DNA of 64,000 bases, taken from NCBI RefSeq assembly GCF_009604385.1, contig NZ_WEGJ01000002.1, positions 372,001 to 436,000 on the forward strand. The letters run 5' to 3'. The notes under the pieces were generated by a model. That model had not been told where the DNA came from, did not search any database, and saw only the letters and a program-made list of their open reading frames with translations. Positions 1 through 7,357 of this stretch are shown here, one piece after another (positions within the stretch are counted from its first letter, which is position 1; the number at the start of each line of letters is the position of its first letter). Both the position numbers and the translations under genes were made by a program. Source of the stretch: Streptomyces smaragdinus (GTDB taxonomy: Bacteria; Actinomycetota; Actinomycetes; Streptomycetales; Streptomycetaceae).

Positions 1-293
1 TCGTGGAAGGGGGCGCTGATGTCGAGGCCCCGGTCGGCGAGTTCCCGGCGTGCCTCCTCGATGTCGGAGACGATCAGGTGCAGGCCCTGCACCGAGCCCG
101 GCCGGGCGTCGCTGACGCCGTCGCCGAGGATGACCGAGCAGGCCGAGCCGGGCGGGGTCACCTGGACGACCCGGTATCCGTCGTGCACGGGGAAGTCGGC
201 GTCGAGGCGGAAGCCGAGCTGCTCGGTGTAGAAGTCCCGGGCCCTGTCGACGTCGGAGACGGGGAGGACGACGACTTCGAGTTTCAGGTCCAT
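1..293 (-). CDS. VOC (glyoxalase/bleomycin-resistance) family protein, truncated by window edge
   Basis: The ATG lies at 293-291 and the reading frame runs off the left edge, so only about 97 N-terminal residues are visible. The start MDLKLEVVVLPVSDVDRARD followed by FYTEQLGFRLDADFP is the classic beta-alpha-beta opening of a vicinal-oxygen-chelate domain. A later GLHLIVSDIEEARREL marks the second half-module. VOC proteins bind a divalent metal and act as lyases, dioxygenases or drug-binding resistance proteins; the substrate cannot be told from this portion. It stands alone, transcribed leftward, with the hydrolase pseudogene ending 44 bases upstream of its start. Confidence 0.8.
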   Translation of the reverse strand, partial: MDLKLEVVVLPVSDVDRARDFYTEQLGFRLDADFPVHDGYRVVQVTPPGSACSVILGDGVSDARPGSVQGLHLIVSDIEEARRELADRGLDISAPFH

Positions 294-336
294 GGCAGTG
301 GTCTCGCTTTCGTTCCGGGGTGGTTGGTGGCTCGGA

Positions 337-1183
337 TCAGTGCGTGCGGGTCGCCCTCGCGGCCTCTTCGATGACGCGGGTGACTAGGTCCGGATGGGAG
401 ACGGCCACGGAGTGGGAGGCGGCGACCTCGGTGACGCGGGCGTGGGCGCGGGCCGCCATGAACCGCTGGACGGCGGCGGGGATGTTGAGGTCCCGGGTGG
501 TGACGATGCCCCAGCTGGGGATGGCCTTCCAGGCCGCGGTGGTGGCCTTCTCCTCCAGTGCGGCCCGGGCGATGGGCCGCTGGGTGACGGCCGCGAGTTC
601 GGCCCGGTCACGGGGGACGTCCGCGGCGAACTGGTGGCGGAACTTGTCCTGCTGGATGTAGAGGTCCGTTCCGGTGGTGCCGTCGGGGGCGGTGGTCGTG
701 ACGGGGTCGAGGGCGTCGGGCAGGGTGGAGCCGGGGTACTTGTCGGTGAGCTCCAGGGCGGTCTCACCGGGGGCGGGGAGGAACGCGGCCACGTAGACGA
801 GGGCCTTGACCTGCTCGTCACCCGCGGCGGCCGTGCTGATGACGGAGCCTCCGTAGGAGTGGCCGACGAGGATCTTGGGCCCTTGGACGTGGTCGAGGAC
901 CGTACGCAGGGCCGCGGCGTCCCCGGCCGGGCCGCGCAGCGTGTTGGCGGCGGCGAGGACCGGGTAGCCGTCGGCGCGCAGGCGTGAGATCACGTCGTTC
1001 CAGCTGGAGGAGTGCGTGCTCGAGCACGACGGTGGGCTTGGCCGGGCTCTTTCCCGTGGTGGCGCCGGCGACGTCGGTGACGGCGAAGGTCGTGAGCGCG
1101 ATGCCTGCGGCGAGTGCCGATGCCACGGCGATGGTTCCGCGTCGTCGGTTCGGTCCGGTGGCCGCGGAGTTGTTTTTGGGTAT
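337..1183 (-). pseudogene. secreted alpha/beta hydrolase, frameshifted, probable lost start codon
   Basis: The 3' part (337 to about 1012) encodes a normal alpha/beta-hydrolase body: SSSWNDVISRLRADGYPV, the nucleophile elbow GHSYGGSV, and a C-terminal ASHSVAVSHPDLV with the catalytic His. The 5' part, in another frame, encodes a Sec-type leader (NRRRGTIAVASALAAG... then KPTVVLEHA). Homologues read VVLVHGAFADSSSW at this point. Here about 11 bases are missing, which removes the oxyanion-loop HG and shifts frame. A 14-bp perfect palindrome (1015-1028, containing CTCGAG) sits at the lesion. A GGAGGGGG ribosome site at 1197-1190 is followed six bases later by ATA (1183-1181) where ATG would be expected, a second probable lesion. 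Sequencing error is the alternative for either change. Confidence 0.75.
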
Positions 1184-1231
1184 AAGGGTCCCCCTCCAGA
1201 TATGTGTGTGGTGACAGAAACCCACATCGAG

Positions 1232-1250
1232 TCACCTGTCGGTACGGTGA
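1232..1250. promoter_or_regulatory. TCACC-N9-GGTGA inverted-repeat operator candidate
   Basis: TCACC at 1232-1236 and GGTGA at 1246-1250 form an inverted repeat with 14 bases between the arm starts. It lies about 50 bases upstream of the hydrolase pseudogene. The same spacing recurs at 2829, 3952, 5761 and 6003. Confidence 0.45.
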
Positions 1251-1463
1251 TTACACATGTGCTTCGGAGTAGAAGTGGTGCCCTCACTTTTGCCGGTGTC
1301 GTCGCGCGTCGCATCAGTCAGTTGACGGTCCGTCGTTCGGTACGAACGGAAATCGCGGCCGTCTTGTCGGCGCGGAAAGGGAGGGAAGGCAATGCATGGG
1401 TGCGGCCGGTGCCGGGCCGCGTGCCGGGGGGCGTGCCCCCCGGCGGCGAGCGGGGTCGGGCCG

Positions 1464-1976
1464 TCAGGCCTGCGTGCGCTTGGGCAGGCGCCAGTTGGGG
1501 CGCGGGAAGTGGCAGGTGTAGCCGTCGGGGTAGCGCTGGAGGTAGTCCTGGTGCTCGGGCTCGGCCTCCCAGAACGGCCCGGCGGGCACCACCTCGGTCA
1601 CCACGGGCCCCGGCCACAGGCCGGACGCGTCGACGTCCTTGATCGTGTCCTCGGCGACGGCCTGCTGCTCGTCGTCGACGTAGAAGATCGCCGAGCGGTA
1701 GCTGCTGCCGATGTCGTTGCCCTGCCGGTCCTTCGTGCTCGGGTTGTGGATCTGGAAGAAGAACTCCAGGATCGTGCGGTAGTCGGTCAGGGCGGGGTCG
1801 TAGGTGATCTCGATCGACTCGGCGTGTCCGTCGTGGCGCCGGTAGGTCGGGTCAGCGATCTCGCCGCCGCTGTATCCGACCCTCGTGTCCACGACGCCGG
1901 GCTGCCGCCGGAACAGCTCCTCCATGCCCCAGAAGCAACCGCCCGCCAGCAAGGCCTTCTTCTTGCCGCTGCTCAT
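1464..1976 (-). CDS. msrA: peptide-methionine (S)-S-oxide reductase MsrA
   Basis: The 170-residue protein reduces methionine-S-sulfoxide, free or in proteins, in the cytoplasm, and is recycled through thioredoxin. The catalytic motif GCFWG is at residues 13-17 (Cys14). Other family blocks are [27 protein letters not shown] and [12 protein letters not shown]. The length is normal for an MsrA. The ATG at 1976-1974 was chosen because it puts the catalytic motif at the usual distance from the N terminus; the upstream in-frame ATG at 2018 would add a non-conserved tail. MsrB is not adjacent. The neighbouring upstream ORF on the same strand is a small unrecognised protein. Confidence 0.95.
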   Translation of the reverse strand: MSSGKKKALLAGGCFWGMEELFRRQPGVVDTRVGYSGGEIADPTYRRHDGHAESIEITYDPALTDYRTILEFFFQIHNPSTKDRQGNDIGSSYRSAIFYVDDEQQAVAEDTIKDVDASGLWPGPVVTEVVPAGPFWEAEPEHQDYLQRYPDGYTCHFPRPNWRLPKRTQA

Positions 1977-2010
1977 CACGTCACCGTCTTTCGCGTGTTT
2001 GCTGTCATTT

Positions 2011-2184
2011 TCACACAAAGGCCCAGATCGTCGGGCCGTAGCCCGATGTGACCGCGGTCCTTGTCCACCATGAGATCAGCGTCGCCGGGTCCTGGGGAAT
2101 TCCGTCCCCGTGGGGCGCGTGCTCCGTACCCGCGAGCGGGGCGGCGTCCTCGGCGGGGCGGGTTCCGGTCGTTGGAAGTGTCAT
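2011..2184 (-). CDS. small hypothetical protein (57 aa)
   Basis: This short ORF starts with ATG at 2184 behind a good Shine-Dalgarno-like AGGTGAGGAC. The product is hydrophilic at the N terminus ([10 protein letters not shown]) and ends in a Trp-rich segment ([21 protein letters not shown] split around Arg). No family is recognised. It lies 34 bases upstream of msrA on the same strand and could be co-transcribed with it. It may be a real small protein or a decayed gene end. Confidence 0.4.
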   Translation of the reverse strand: MTLPTTGTRPAEDAAPLAGTEHAPHGDGIPQDPATLISWWTRTAVTSGYGPTIWAFV

Positions 2185-2338
2185 GTCCTCACCTGTCGCC
2201 GGCGGGTCGAATGCCTCACCTGTCCGGGGCGAGGCCGGCGTGGGCTGCTCGGCCCTCAATCGGCGGCGTCCGGTCTGACCAGCAAGCAGATGGCCGAGCG
2301 CGCTGCCGCCGGGCGGCGGCACGCGTGGACGGGCTGCC

Positions 2339-2767
2339 TCACGCGGCCTGCAGCGGTATCCGGAAGGACTTGCGGAGGGAAGACGGCCCGACGAGCGGGA
2401 GCAGGGCCGCCAAAAGCTTGCCCTTGACGTCGCCCGGCGTCCGGGTCAGTTCGACGTCGACGCGGGTGCCGTCGCCCTCGGGCGTCATGGTGAAGATCCA
2501 GCCGCCGCCCGCGCCGAAGAGCTTGGAGTCGAGGGTGGTGATGACGACCCGCTGTGCCGAGTCGTCCCACTGGTAGCGGGCGCGCTCCCAGGCGGCTTCG
2601 GTCCCCTCGGTCACCTCCGCCCAGGTGTCACCGAGCTCGTGGACCGTGAAGTGCTCGGCGTCGATGGTGGGCCAGGTCTGCGCCCGGGCGGGACCGAAGT
2701 CGGCGAGCACCTTGAGGACGCCCTCCGGTGTGAGCCGGGAGACGAGGTGGAAACGCACGACTGCCAT
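2339..2767 (-). CDS. SRPBCC (polyketide cyclase/START-like) family protein
   Basis: The 142-residue protein has the signature of the SRPBCC ligand-binding fold. It starts MAVVRFHLVSRLTPEGV, followed by LADFGPARAQTWPTID, a central beta segment (ERARYQWDDSAQRVVITTLDS) and GGGWIFTMTPEGDGTRVDVELTR near residues 88-112. A C-terminal helix (GKLLAALLPLVG) would close the cavity. No catalytic residues are predictable; members bind lipids, aromatics or polyketides or act as START-like stress proteins. On the minus strand upstream of the ATG is a TTGACT hexamer embedded in a TCACC-N9-GGTGA-type operator candidate (2829-2847), with CAGAGT 18 bases downstream as a possible -10. It is monocistronic. Confidence 0.8.
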   Translation of the reverse strand: MAVVRFHLVSRLTPEGVLKVLADFGPARAQTWPTIDAEHFTVHELGDTWAEVTEGTEAAWERARYQWDDSAQRVVITTLDSKLFGAGGGWIFTMTPEGDGTRVDVELTRTPGDVKGKLLAALLPLVGPSSLRKSFRIPLQAA

Positions 2768-2828
2768 GGGACATCCTCACATCTGACGTGACTGTTCTGA
2801 CTGGTGACGACTCTGACAGAAGAGTGAG

Positions 2829-2847
2829 TAACCAGTCAAACCGGTGA
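2829..2847. promoter_or_regulatory. TAACC-N9-GGTGA operator candidate at the SRPBCC promoter
   Basis: One arm is degenerate (TAACC) and the other is exact (GGTGA at 2843-2847), with the same 14-base register as the sites at 1232, 3952, 5761 and 6003. The minus-strand reading contains TTGACT, a good -35 for the SRPBCC gene, so a protein bound here would occlude the promoter. Confidence 0.45.
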
Positions 2848-2942
2848 CGAAATCGAAGGCGTACGCAAATGGCACCTCCTCCCCGCGTCAGGGAGGAAGT
2901 GCCACATGTGTGTACGCGGGCGGCCGCCCGGCCCGCGGGGTG

Positions 2943-3473
2943 CTACCTCGCCGGCTCGGTGAGCGTGTACATCACCGACCGCTGCTCCTTGTGCCGCCGG
3001 ATCCGGCCCTTGGCGACCAGCGCCTCCAGCGTGTTGCGGACGACCTGCGGCGTCGGGGTCCGGTCGGGGTGCTCGCGCATCAGCTCCTCGCGCAGCTCCT
3101 TCGCCGGCCGCGGCTCGTCGCTGCGGCTCAGCAGCTCGCTCAACAGCTCCCCGAGCAGGGGCTGACGCGGCTGCGCCCGCCCGCCGGCCCGCGCGCCGCC
3201 GGTTTCCTCCGGCGCGGGAGTGTGTTCGTCCTGCGTCTGCTCGGGCAGACGTGAGGGGTCCGAGAACGCCTCGTACTTCTCCGCGAGGCTCAGGATGTCG
3301 ACCAGGAGGACCTCCTCCTGCTCCAGCACCTTGATCTTCTCTGCCAGAGTCCGCTGCAGACGGCGGTTCTCCTCCAGGTCCGACGCGGCTTGATCGAAGT
3401 ACCGCGACCGGAGTGCGGCGGATGATTGGCGGTTCACACCGTTCACTCCCTCGAAACGAATGTTGCTGCGCAT
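2943..3473 (-). CDS. coiled-coil/winged-helix putative regulatory protein
   Basis: The 176-residue product is cytosolic. Residues about 25-75 are a heptad-rich helix (LEENRRLQRTLAEKIKVLEQ and following) likely to form a coiled coil. A linker rich in Pro, Glu, Gly and Ala follows. The C-terminal 75 residues (GELLSELLSRSDEPRPAKELREEL... VVRNTLEALVAKGRIRRHK) look like a winged helix that reads as a helix-turn-helix plus beta wing. The ATG at 3473 (MRSNIRF) was preferred over the farther upstream ATG at 3563, whose extra 30 residues are basic and of low complexity. Target genes are unknown. The layout suggests a dimeric DNA-binding protein whose sensing partner is not nearby. Confidence 0.7.
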   Translation of the reverse strand: MRSNIRFEGVNGVNRQSSAALRSRYFDQAASDLEENRRLQRTLAEKIKVLEQEEVLLVDILSLAEKYEAFSDPSRLPEQTQDEHTPAPEETGGARAGGRAQPRQPLLGELLSELLSRSDEPRPAKELREELMREHPDRTPTPQVVRNTLEALVAKGRIRRHKEQRSVMYTLTEPAR

Positions 3474-3614
3474 GGTATCGGGCCGGCCCACCCGGGCCGG
3501 CGGTGCGACGCGGATCCTGTCGCCAGGTGTGCGTCCAGGGCAATCGTACGAGCGTCGGCGCATACGGGAAAGTCACACGCTCCCGGGACCACCGTGACGG
3601 GTGGGCGCGAGAAA

Positions 3615-3661
3615 CATACGAAGCCCCGCCCCCGATGGCTGCGGGGGCGGGGCCTCGTATG
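3615..3661. terminator. bidirectional hairpin terminator
   Basis: A 20-bp stem with one mismatch and a 7-base loop (ATGGCTG): CATACGAAGCCCCGCC... pairs with the mirrored ...GGGGCCTCGTATG. It sits downstream of the 62-aa ORF (stop at 3694) and upstream of the winged-helix gene, so it closes the SsgA-like/62-aa transcript. Confidence 0.8.
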
Positions 3662-3693
3662 GAGGAACGCCGCGATCGGTCAGAAGGCGGGAG

Positions 3694-3882
3694 TCACAAC
3701 CCCAGGTCCCGTGCGAGGCAGTTGAAGTCCTTCCACTGGGCCTCGGGGTCGTAGGAATCCGTTGCCTTCGGCGCGGCCGACGTCTCCTCGACCATGTCGG
3801 TGAAGGCGATGCGGGCGGGCAGTGTGCCGAAACGGGCCCGGCGGGCCGCGGCGGCGTCGTCGAGGGTCTTGTTCGTTCCCAT
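3694..3882 (-). CDS. small protein (62 aa) downstream of the SsgA-like gene
   Basis: The ATG at 3882 is preceded by GGAGGTCGAC, an excellent ribosome site, so translation is likely. The product is soluble and mildly charged, beginning MGTNKTLDDAAAARRARFG and ending DFNCLARDLGL, with a single Cys. No domain is recognised. It follows the SsgA-like gene by 76 bases on the same strand. It may also have its own promoter: TTGACC (within the 3952-3970 operator candidate), 17 bases, then CAGGCT on the minus strand. A leader-peptide (RiPP) role was considered, but no modifying enzyme is nearby. Confidence 0.55.
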   Translation of the reverse strand: MGTNKTLDDAAAARRARFGTLPARIAFTDMVEETSAAPKATDSYDPEAQWKDFNCLARDLGL

Positions 3883-3951
3883 GTCGACCTCCGGTCATCA
3901 GGTGTGGGTTGTTCCACGTGTCCTGATGCGACAAGCCTGCCATCACACCCA

Positions 3952-3970
3952 TCACTGGTCAAGACGGTGA
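3952..3970. promoter_or_regulatory. TCACT-N9-GGTGA operator candidate
   Basis: It has the same register as the other four sites and overlaps the stop codon of the SsgA-like gene. On the minus strand it contains TTGACC, the putative -35 for the 62-aa ORF. Confidence 0.4.
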
Positions 3971-4426
3971 CGAATGTGAGGTGTCGAGCACGTTGGCGAC
4001 GAAGTCGTCCCAGCCGAGCCGGTCCGTCTCCTTCCCTGCGGGCACGAGCTCGTACGTGTGCTCCAGCCACGCCTCCAGAGGCGGGACCGGCAGCTCGAAC
4101 AGGGCGGCCATGTCCCGCGAGGCCAGCCGCAGGAACGCCGTCCCCCGGTTCTCGAGGTGCGCGGGCCTGATCCGGACGTCGTCGAGGCCGCTCGGCGAGA
4201 ACAGGCCCTGGTACAGCAGGTCCCGGCCGATGCGCCAGGTGACGCGCGGACCGCCGTCGACGGCGAACTGCACGGTCACGGTCAGCGGCGCGTCCGGGTC
4301 GTAGGAGAAGCTCGTCCTGACCGGCTGCCACGCGTGGATGTCCAGCATCCGCCGGACATCCATGGAGAGCACCGGCAGGCCTGGAGCGGTCCGCCGGGTG
4401 CGGACGCCGTGATCTTCGCCGCTCAT
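3959..4426 (-). CDS. SsgA-like sporulation/cell-division regulator (SALP)
   Basis: The 155-residue protein matches the actinomycete-specific SsgA-like family, whose members position septa and peptidoglycan enzymes during sporulation-specific division. Visible family landmarks are SYDPDAPLTVTVQF, then GGPRVTWRIGRDLLYQGL, SPSGLDDVRIRP, and LELPVPPLEAWLEHTYELVP-like text toward the C terminus followed by the usual KE-linker and terminal helix (WDDFVANVL). The N terminus is about 15-20 residues longer than typical members. ATG 4426 (MSGEDHG) was chosen; ATG 4435 is equally possible, and a start at MDVRRML would also make a normal-length protein. It is not one of the conserved chromosomal-locus members as far as I can tell. 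Confidence 0.8.
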   Translation of the reverse strand: MSGEDHGVRTRRTAPGLPVLSMDVRRMLDIHAWQPVRTSFSYDPDAPLTVTVQFAVDGGPRVTWRIGRDLLYQGLFSPSGLDDVRIRPAHLENRGTAFLRLASRDMAALFELPVPPLEAWLEHTYELVPAGKETDRLGWDDFVANVLDTSHSSPS

Positions 4427-4623
4427 GAGCGTCATCCATTCTGTCGGGCGAGGTCGATGGTTCTCACCCTCGACCGGGACGGGTATTCGGCGCATCAGTA
4501 ACTTGACCGAGATCACGGGCCGAGTTGTGACCGGGGCCGGCTGTCCGCACCGCGCGCGGGCAGCGCGGTGCACCGCACGGAAGTGATCCGCCGGTCGGGC
4601 CGATCGTACCCAACAAACTGGAC

Positions 4624-4836
4624 TTACGGGTCCAATTGTTGTGGCGAAGCGGCGAGATCCCGGCGGGGAGGACCTCGCCACCCGGTGTCCTGCCGCAGCT
4701 GCCTGAACGCGGCACGGAGCTCGTCGGTCAGGATCGCCGGCTGCTCCTCCGCGACCTTGTCGCAGTAGGACGCCGCCATGGCGACGGGGGAGTCCGCCAG
4801 GGCGGCGTCGATCGTCTGGGGGCCCTGGTCCATCAT
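4624..4836 (-). pseudogene. possible alpha/beta-hydrolase (epoxide-hydrolase-like) fragment
   Basis: About 70 codons in this frame contain PQTIDAALADSPVAMAAS, which resembles the PQTLxYALxDSPVGxAAW block found late in epoxide-hydrolase-like proteins. The upstream sequence lacks the rest of the fold in any frame I could follow. There is no convincing ribosome site at the local ATG. It is best regarded as a gene fragment, or as a chance ORF. Confidence 0.25.
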
Positions 4837-5142
4837 CGCGCGTACCCGAAGCCGTTGCCGGGCTCGGTCGGGTTGCCCGAGAAGCCGTGGCCGGGCTGCG
4901 TCGGCAGGTCGGAGGGAAGGCGTTACGGGCGTCGCCGCCGTGTGCCGTTGCGCGAGTTGCCGGCGGGGATCGACTTCACCCCAGGGGCCGAACTCCACGG
5001 CTGAAGTCTGTTTCGACCCGGATGCTCTGAGCATCTGTCGGATGGCTGTCCAGCACACGTGTGCATCAGGGAGTCATATGTGTGATTGAATCAGGTCATA
5101 CGGTTGCGGCTCGTCGCCGTGCGGGGGGTGGGGGAACAACGA

Positions 5143-5179
5143 CGATGCGCCCGCCGGACGATTCCGGCAGGGCGCATCG
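5143..5179. terminator. hairpin terminator of the CGNR gene
   Basis: CGATGCGCCC and GCCGGA pair with TCCGGC and GGGCGCATCG around a CGAT loop, with one bulged base. It lies 26 bases beyond the CGNR stop codon. The remaining sequence between 4837 and 5142 shows no gene I can support. Confidence 0.7.
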
Positions 5180-5204
5180 GGGGCTCGGAAGGATGCTCCG
5201 CGGG

Positions 5205-5759
5205 TCAGTGCGCGGACGCGGTCTTCTTGCGGGCGCGGTAGGCGGCGGCCTTGTGCTTGTTGCCGCAGGACTCCATGCCGCACCACTGGCGCCGCATGCC
5301 GCGGGAGCGGTCGATGTACACCCGCGTGCATTCGGGGTTGCCGCACTCCTTGAGGAGAGGGACGTCGGGGCCGCTCAGCAGCTCGACGGCCTGCCGGGCG
5401 ACGGTGGCGAGGGCCTGCTCGGGCGTCGCCTCGGTGTGCCGTCCCGTCAGGGTGAGCTGCGGCGTCACGGGCGCCTTGCGTGCGGCGTCGTTGAGCAGGG
5501 CAAGGGCCTCGCGGTCGAAGTCCTCGCCGAGCCGGCGGTCGGTGATGAGTCGGTAGAGGGCCTCGCGGACGCGGATCGCCTCACGGACGTCCGCCTCGTC
5601 GCCGGGCATGATCGTGTCCACGAGGCCGGACTCCAGGTACCAGGCGTTCAGGCGCTCCGGGGTCACGAACATCTCGAACCGGGTCGATCGCCGGGCGCGG
5701 AGGGTGGCCGCGAAGTCGAGCGCAGGATGCCCGCAGACGAAGACATGGTTAAGATTCAC
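5205..5759 (-). CDS. CGNR zinc-finger (ABATE-domain) transcriptional regulator
   Basis: The 184-residue protein combines the N-terminal ABATE-type domain (CGHPALDFAATLRARR near residues 9-24) with a C-terminal CGNR zinc finger. The finger reads ECGNPECTRVYIDRSRG then RRQWCGMESCGNKHK, with four Cys ligands and the CGN/R signature. Such proteins are presumed DNA-binding regulators, often stress-linked. The GTG at 5759 is chosen because a promoter (-35 TTGCAC at 5795-5790, 18 bases, -10 CAAAAT at 5771-5766) places +1 on the G of GTG, giving a leaderless message. An ATG at 5786 would fall inside the promoter. A TCACC-N9-GGTTA operator candidate overlaps the -10, consistent with autoregulation. 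Confidence 0.85.
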   Translation of the reverse strand: MNLNHVFVCGHPALDFAATLRARRSTRFEMFVTPERLNAWYLESGLVDTIMPGDEADVREAIRVREALYRLITDRRLGEDFDREALALLNDAARKAPVTPQLTLTGRHTEATPEQALATVARQAVELLSGPDVPLLKECGNPECTRVYIDRSRGMRRQWCGMESCGNKHKAAAYRARKKTASAH

Positions 5760-5760
5760 G

Positions 5761-5779
5761 TCACCATTTTGACAGGTTA
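5761..5779. promoter_or_regulatory. TCACC-N9-GGTTA operator candidate over the CGNR -10 region
   Basis: TCACC is at 5761-5765 and GGTTA at 5775-5779, in the same 14-base register as the four sister sites. It covers the -10 hexamer (5766-5771) of the CGNR promoter. Confidence 0.45.
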
Positions 5780-5795
5780 TTGCCATTCGGTGCAA
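5766..5795 (-). promoter_or_regulatory. promoter of the CGNR regulator, leaderless
   Basis: On the minus strand, TTGCAC (5795-5790), an 18-base spacer and CAAAAT (5771-5766) are followed by six bases and the GTG start at 5759. This spacing predicts transcription starting at the start codon. Confidence 0.5.
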
Positions 5796-6002
5796 GGAAC
5801 GGCCGCCGCGGTGGACGTCGGCGCCGGCCAGAGCGCTGTCGGCACTCTACTGCACTGCGTGCGGGCGCACGTTTTTCCGGTGGACCCGCACCTCGCGCAT
5901 CGGGCGGACCCCAGGCGCACCCGATGTGTGTCGCCTGCCCGTCCCGTATCCGGGTGTGGACATCTGCTTCGTTGACAGTCCGGACATCGCATGCTACGAC
6001 CA

Positions 6003-6021
6003 TCACCGGTTGAACCGGTGA
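6003..6021. promoter_or_regulatory. perfect palindromic TCACC-N9-GGTGA operator candidate
   Basis: This is the best copy of the motif: a 23-bp perfect palindrome from 6001 to 6023 (11-bp arms CATCACCGGTT and AACCGGTGATG around one G). It lies in the 356-base gap between the leftward CGNR gene and the rightward Tat-leader remnant at 6116. Confidence 0.6.
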
Positions 6022-6115
6022 TGCTGTCGATCTGGGCAGTCCTCACATGTGTCGATTCCCGTATGGTCCGAACACATCTCCGGCGAACATCACCACGTTA
6101 AGGAGCGCATTGACC

Positions 6116-6246
6116 ATGGCAGAAAGCCCCGAGCCAAGGGGCAAGAGCGGCGCGCCGGTGGCCGGCGGGCGATGCTGGGGATGCTCGGGGCAGGCGCCGC
6201 GGCGCTCGCCGTCGCGCCGACCCTGCAGCGTGGCTGGGAGGGGTGA
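6116..6246 (+). pseudogene. remnant of a Tat-exported protein (molybdopterin-oxidoreductase-like leader)
   Basis: An AAGGAGCG ribosome site precedes ATG 6116. The first 17 codons read MAESPEPRGKSGAPVAG. The sense then continues in another frame as GRRAMLGMLGAGAAALAVAP followed by TLQRGWEG and a TGA at 6244-6246. The twin-arginine motif RRAMLG plus hydrophobic stretch is a Tat signal. The TLQRGWEG ending resembles the start of Streptomyces sulfite-oxidase-like molybdopterin proteins, as I remember them. The mature enzyme is absent. A one-base frameshift and a truncation are both present, so this is a decayed gene start. Confidence 0.5.
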
Positions 6247-6480
6247 CTGGTCAGGGTCCCCTCCGTGGGACGAGGTCTGTGTCTCCCATCGTTCGCCGGT
6301 TGTGCATCCCGTACATCGGTCAGTTGACGGTCCGCCGGGGCCGCCGGCCCGTCGGCCGCCGATGTATGTGTATCTTGAATGGATCTTGCCGGGGGCGCGT
6401 CGGACCGGTGCCGGTGGGCACACGCAGGGCGGCCGCCCGATCCGGCACACCTGCCGTCGTCGTGAAGTGGGGACCCTCGG

Positions 6481-7248
6481 ATGATCCCGTCCGGCATACC
6501 GACCGGCCGCCTGCTGCTGCCCGCGCTCGCCCTGGCCACCGCCCTGACGGCCACCGCGTGCGACCCCCTCGCCGACGCGGGCCGGGCCCCCGCCCGGGAC
6601 GACCGGCCGGCAGTCCGCACGACCCCCGAGCCGTCCCCCACGGCACCGCGGCCCGTCACCCTCGCCGATCTCGCCGGCCTGGGACCGCTCACGACGGCCC
6701 ACATACCCGCCGCCGCCCGGCAGGCCGTCGTCGTCACCGGGCAGGGCAGGAACTCCTCCCGCTCCCACGTGGTGCTCTACCGGAAGACCGCCTCCGGCTG
6801 GCAGGCCGGCGCGACCTGGCCCGCCCACAACGCCGTCAGGGGCTGGACGGCCGACCACCGCCTGGGCGACCTGCGCTCACCCATCGGCGTCTTCACCCTC
6901 AGCGACGCGGGCGGCCGGCTGCCCGACCCGGGCACGAAGCTGCCGTACACCCACTCCGGCGGCTTCGTCACCTACGGCACCGGCTTCGAGGGCGAGTCCC
7001 TCGCCGGCTCCTTCGACTACGTCGTCGCCATCGACTACAACCACGTCAAAGGCACGTCCCCCCTCGACTGGGGCCGCCCCCAGGGCGCCGACAAGGGCGG
7101 CGGGATCTGGCTGCACGTCGACCACGGCGGCCCGACCCAGGCCTGCGTCAGCCTGGCCGAGACACACATGAAGGAACTCCTGCGCACCCTCGACCCGGCC
7201 CTGCATCCCGTGGTCGTGATGGGCGACGCCGACTCGCTGGCCCGGTGA
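6481..7248 (+). CDS. L,D-transpeptidase-like (YkuD fold) lipoprotein/secreted protein
   Basis: The 255-residue exported protein has a hydrophobic leader (LLLPALALATALTATAC) with Cys27 as a possible lipidation site, though the residue at -3 is not the usual Leu. A Pro/Thr-rich linker runs to about residue 60. The C-terminal domain has GDLRSPIGVFTLSDAGG, typical of YkuD enzymes that cross-link peptidoglycan stem peptides, and the active-site segment HVDHGGPTQACVSL. The Cys is kept but the usual S/T-H-G-C-I/V-R motif is replaced by T-Q-A-C-V-S, so activity is uncertain. The ATG at 6481 directly follows a GGGGACCCTCGG-type region. It is a single gene followed 109 bases later by pheA. Confidence 0.75.
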   Translation: MIPSGIPTGRLLLPALALATALTATACDPLADAGRAPARDDRPAVRTTPEPSPTAPRPVTLADLAGLGPLTTAHIPAAARQAVVVTGQGRNSSRSHVVLYRKTASGWQAGATWPAHNAVRGWTADHRLGDLRSPIGVFTLSDAGGRLPDPGTKLPYTHSGGFVTYGTGFEGESLAGSFDYVVAIDYNHVKGTSPLDWGRPQGADKGGGIWLHVDHGGPTQACVSLAETHMKELLRTLDPALHPVVVMGDADSLAR

Positions 7249-7357
7249 CACCCCCGACGAGCGCCGGCGGGGTCCGATCACCGATACTGCATCAGGCGCG
7301 GTACACAGGAGCTTCTGCCGCCCGACGACAGGACCTCCCGCAGGAAGGCTGACCACG

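Noticed and set aside
3694..3882. RiPP precursor peptide
   Set aside because: No lanthionine, lasso, YcaO or radical-SAM enzyme gene is nearby, and the C terminus has no Ser/Thr/Cys-rich core.
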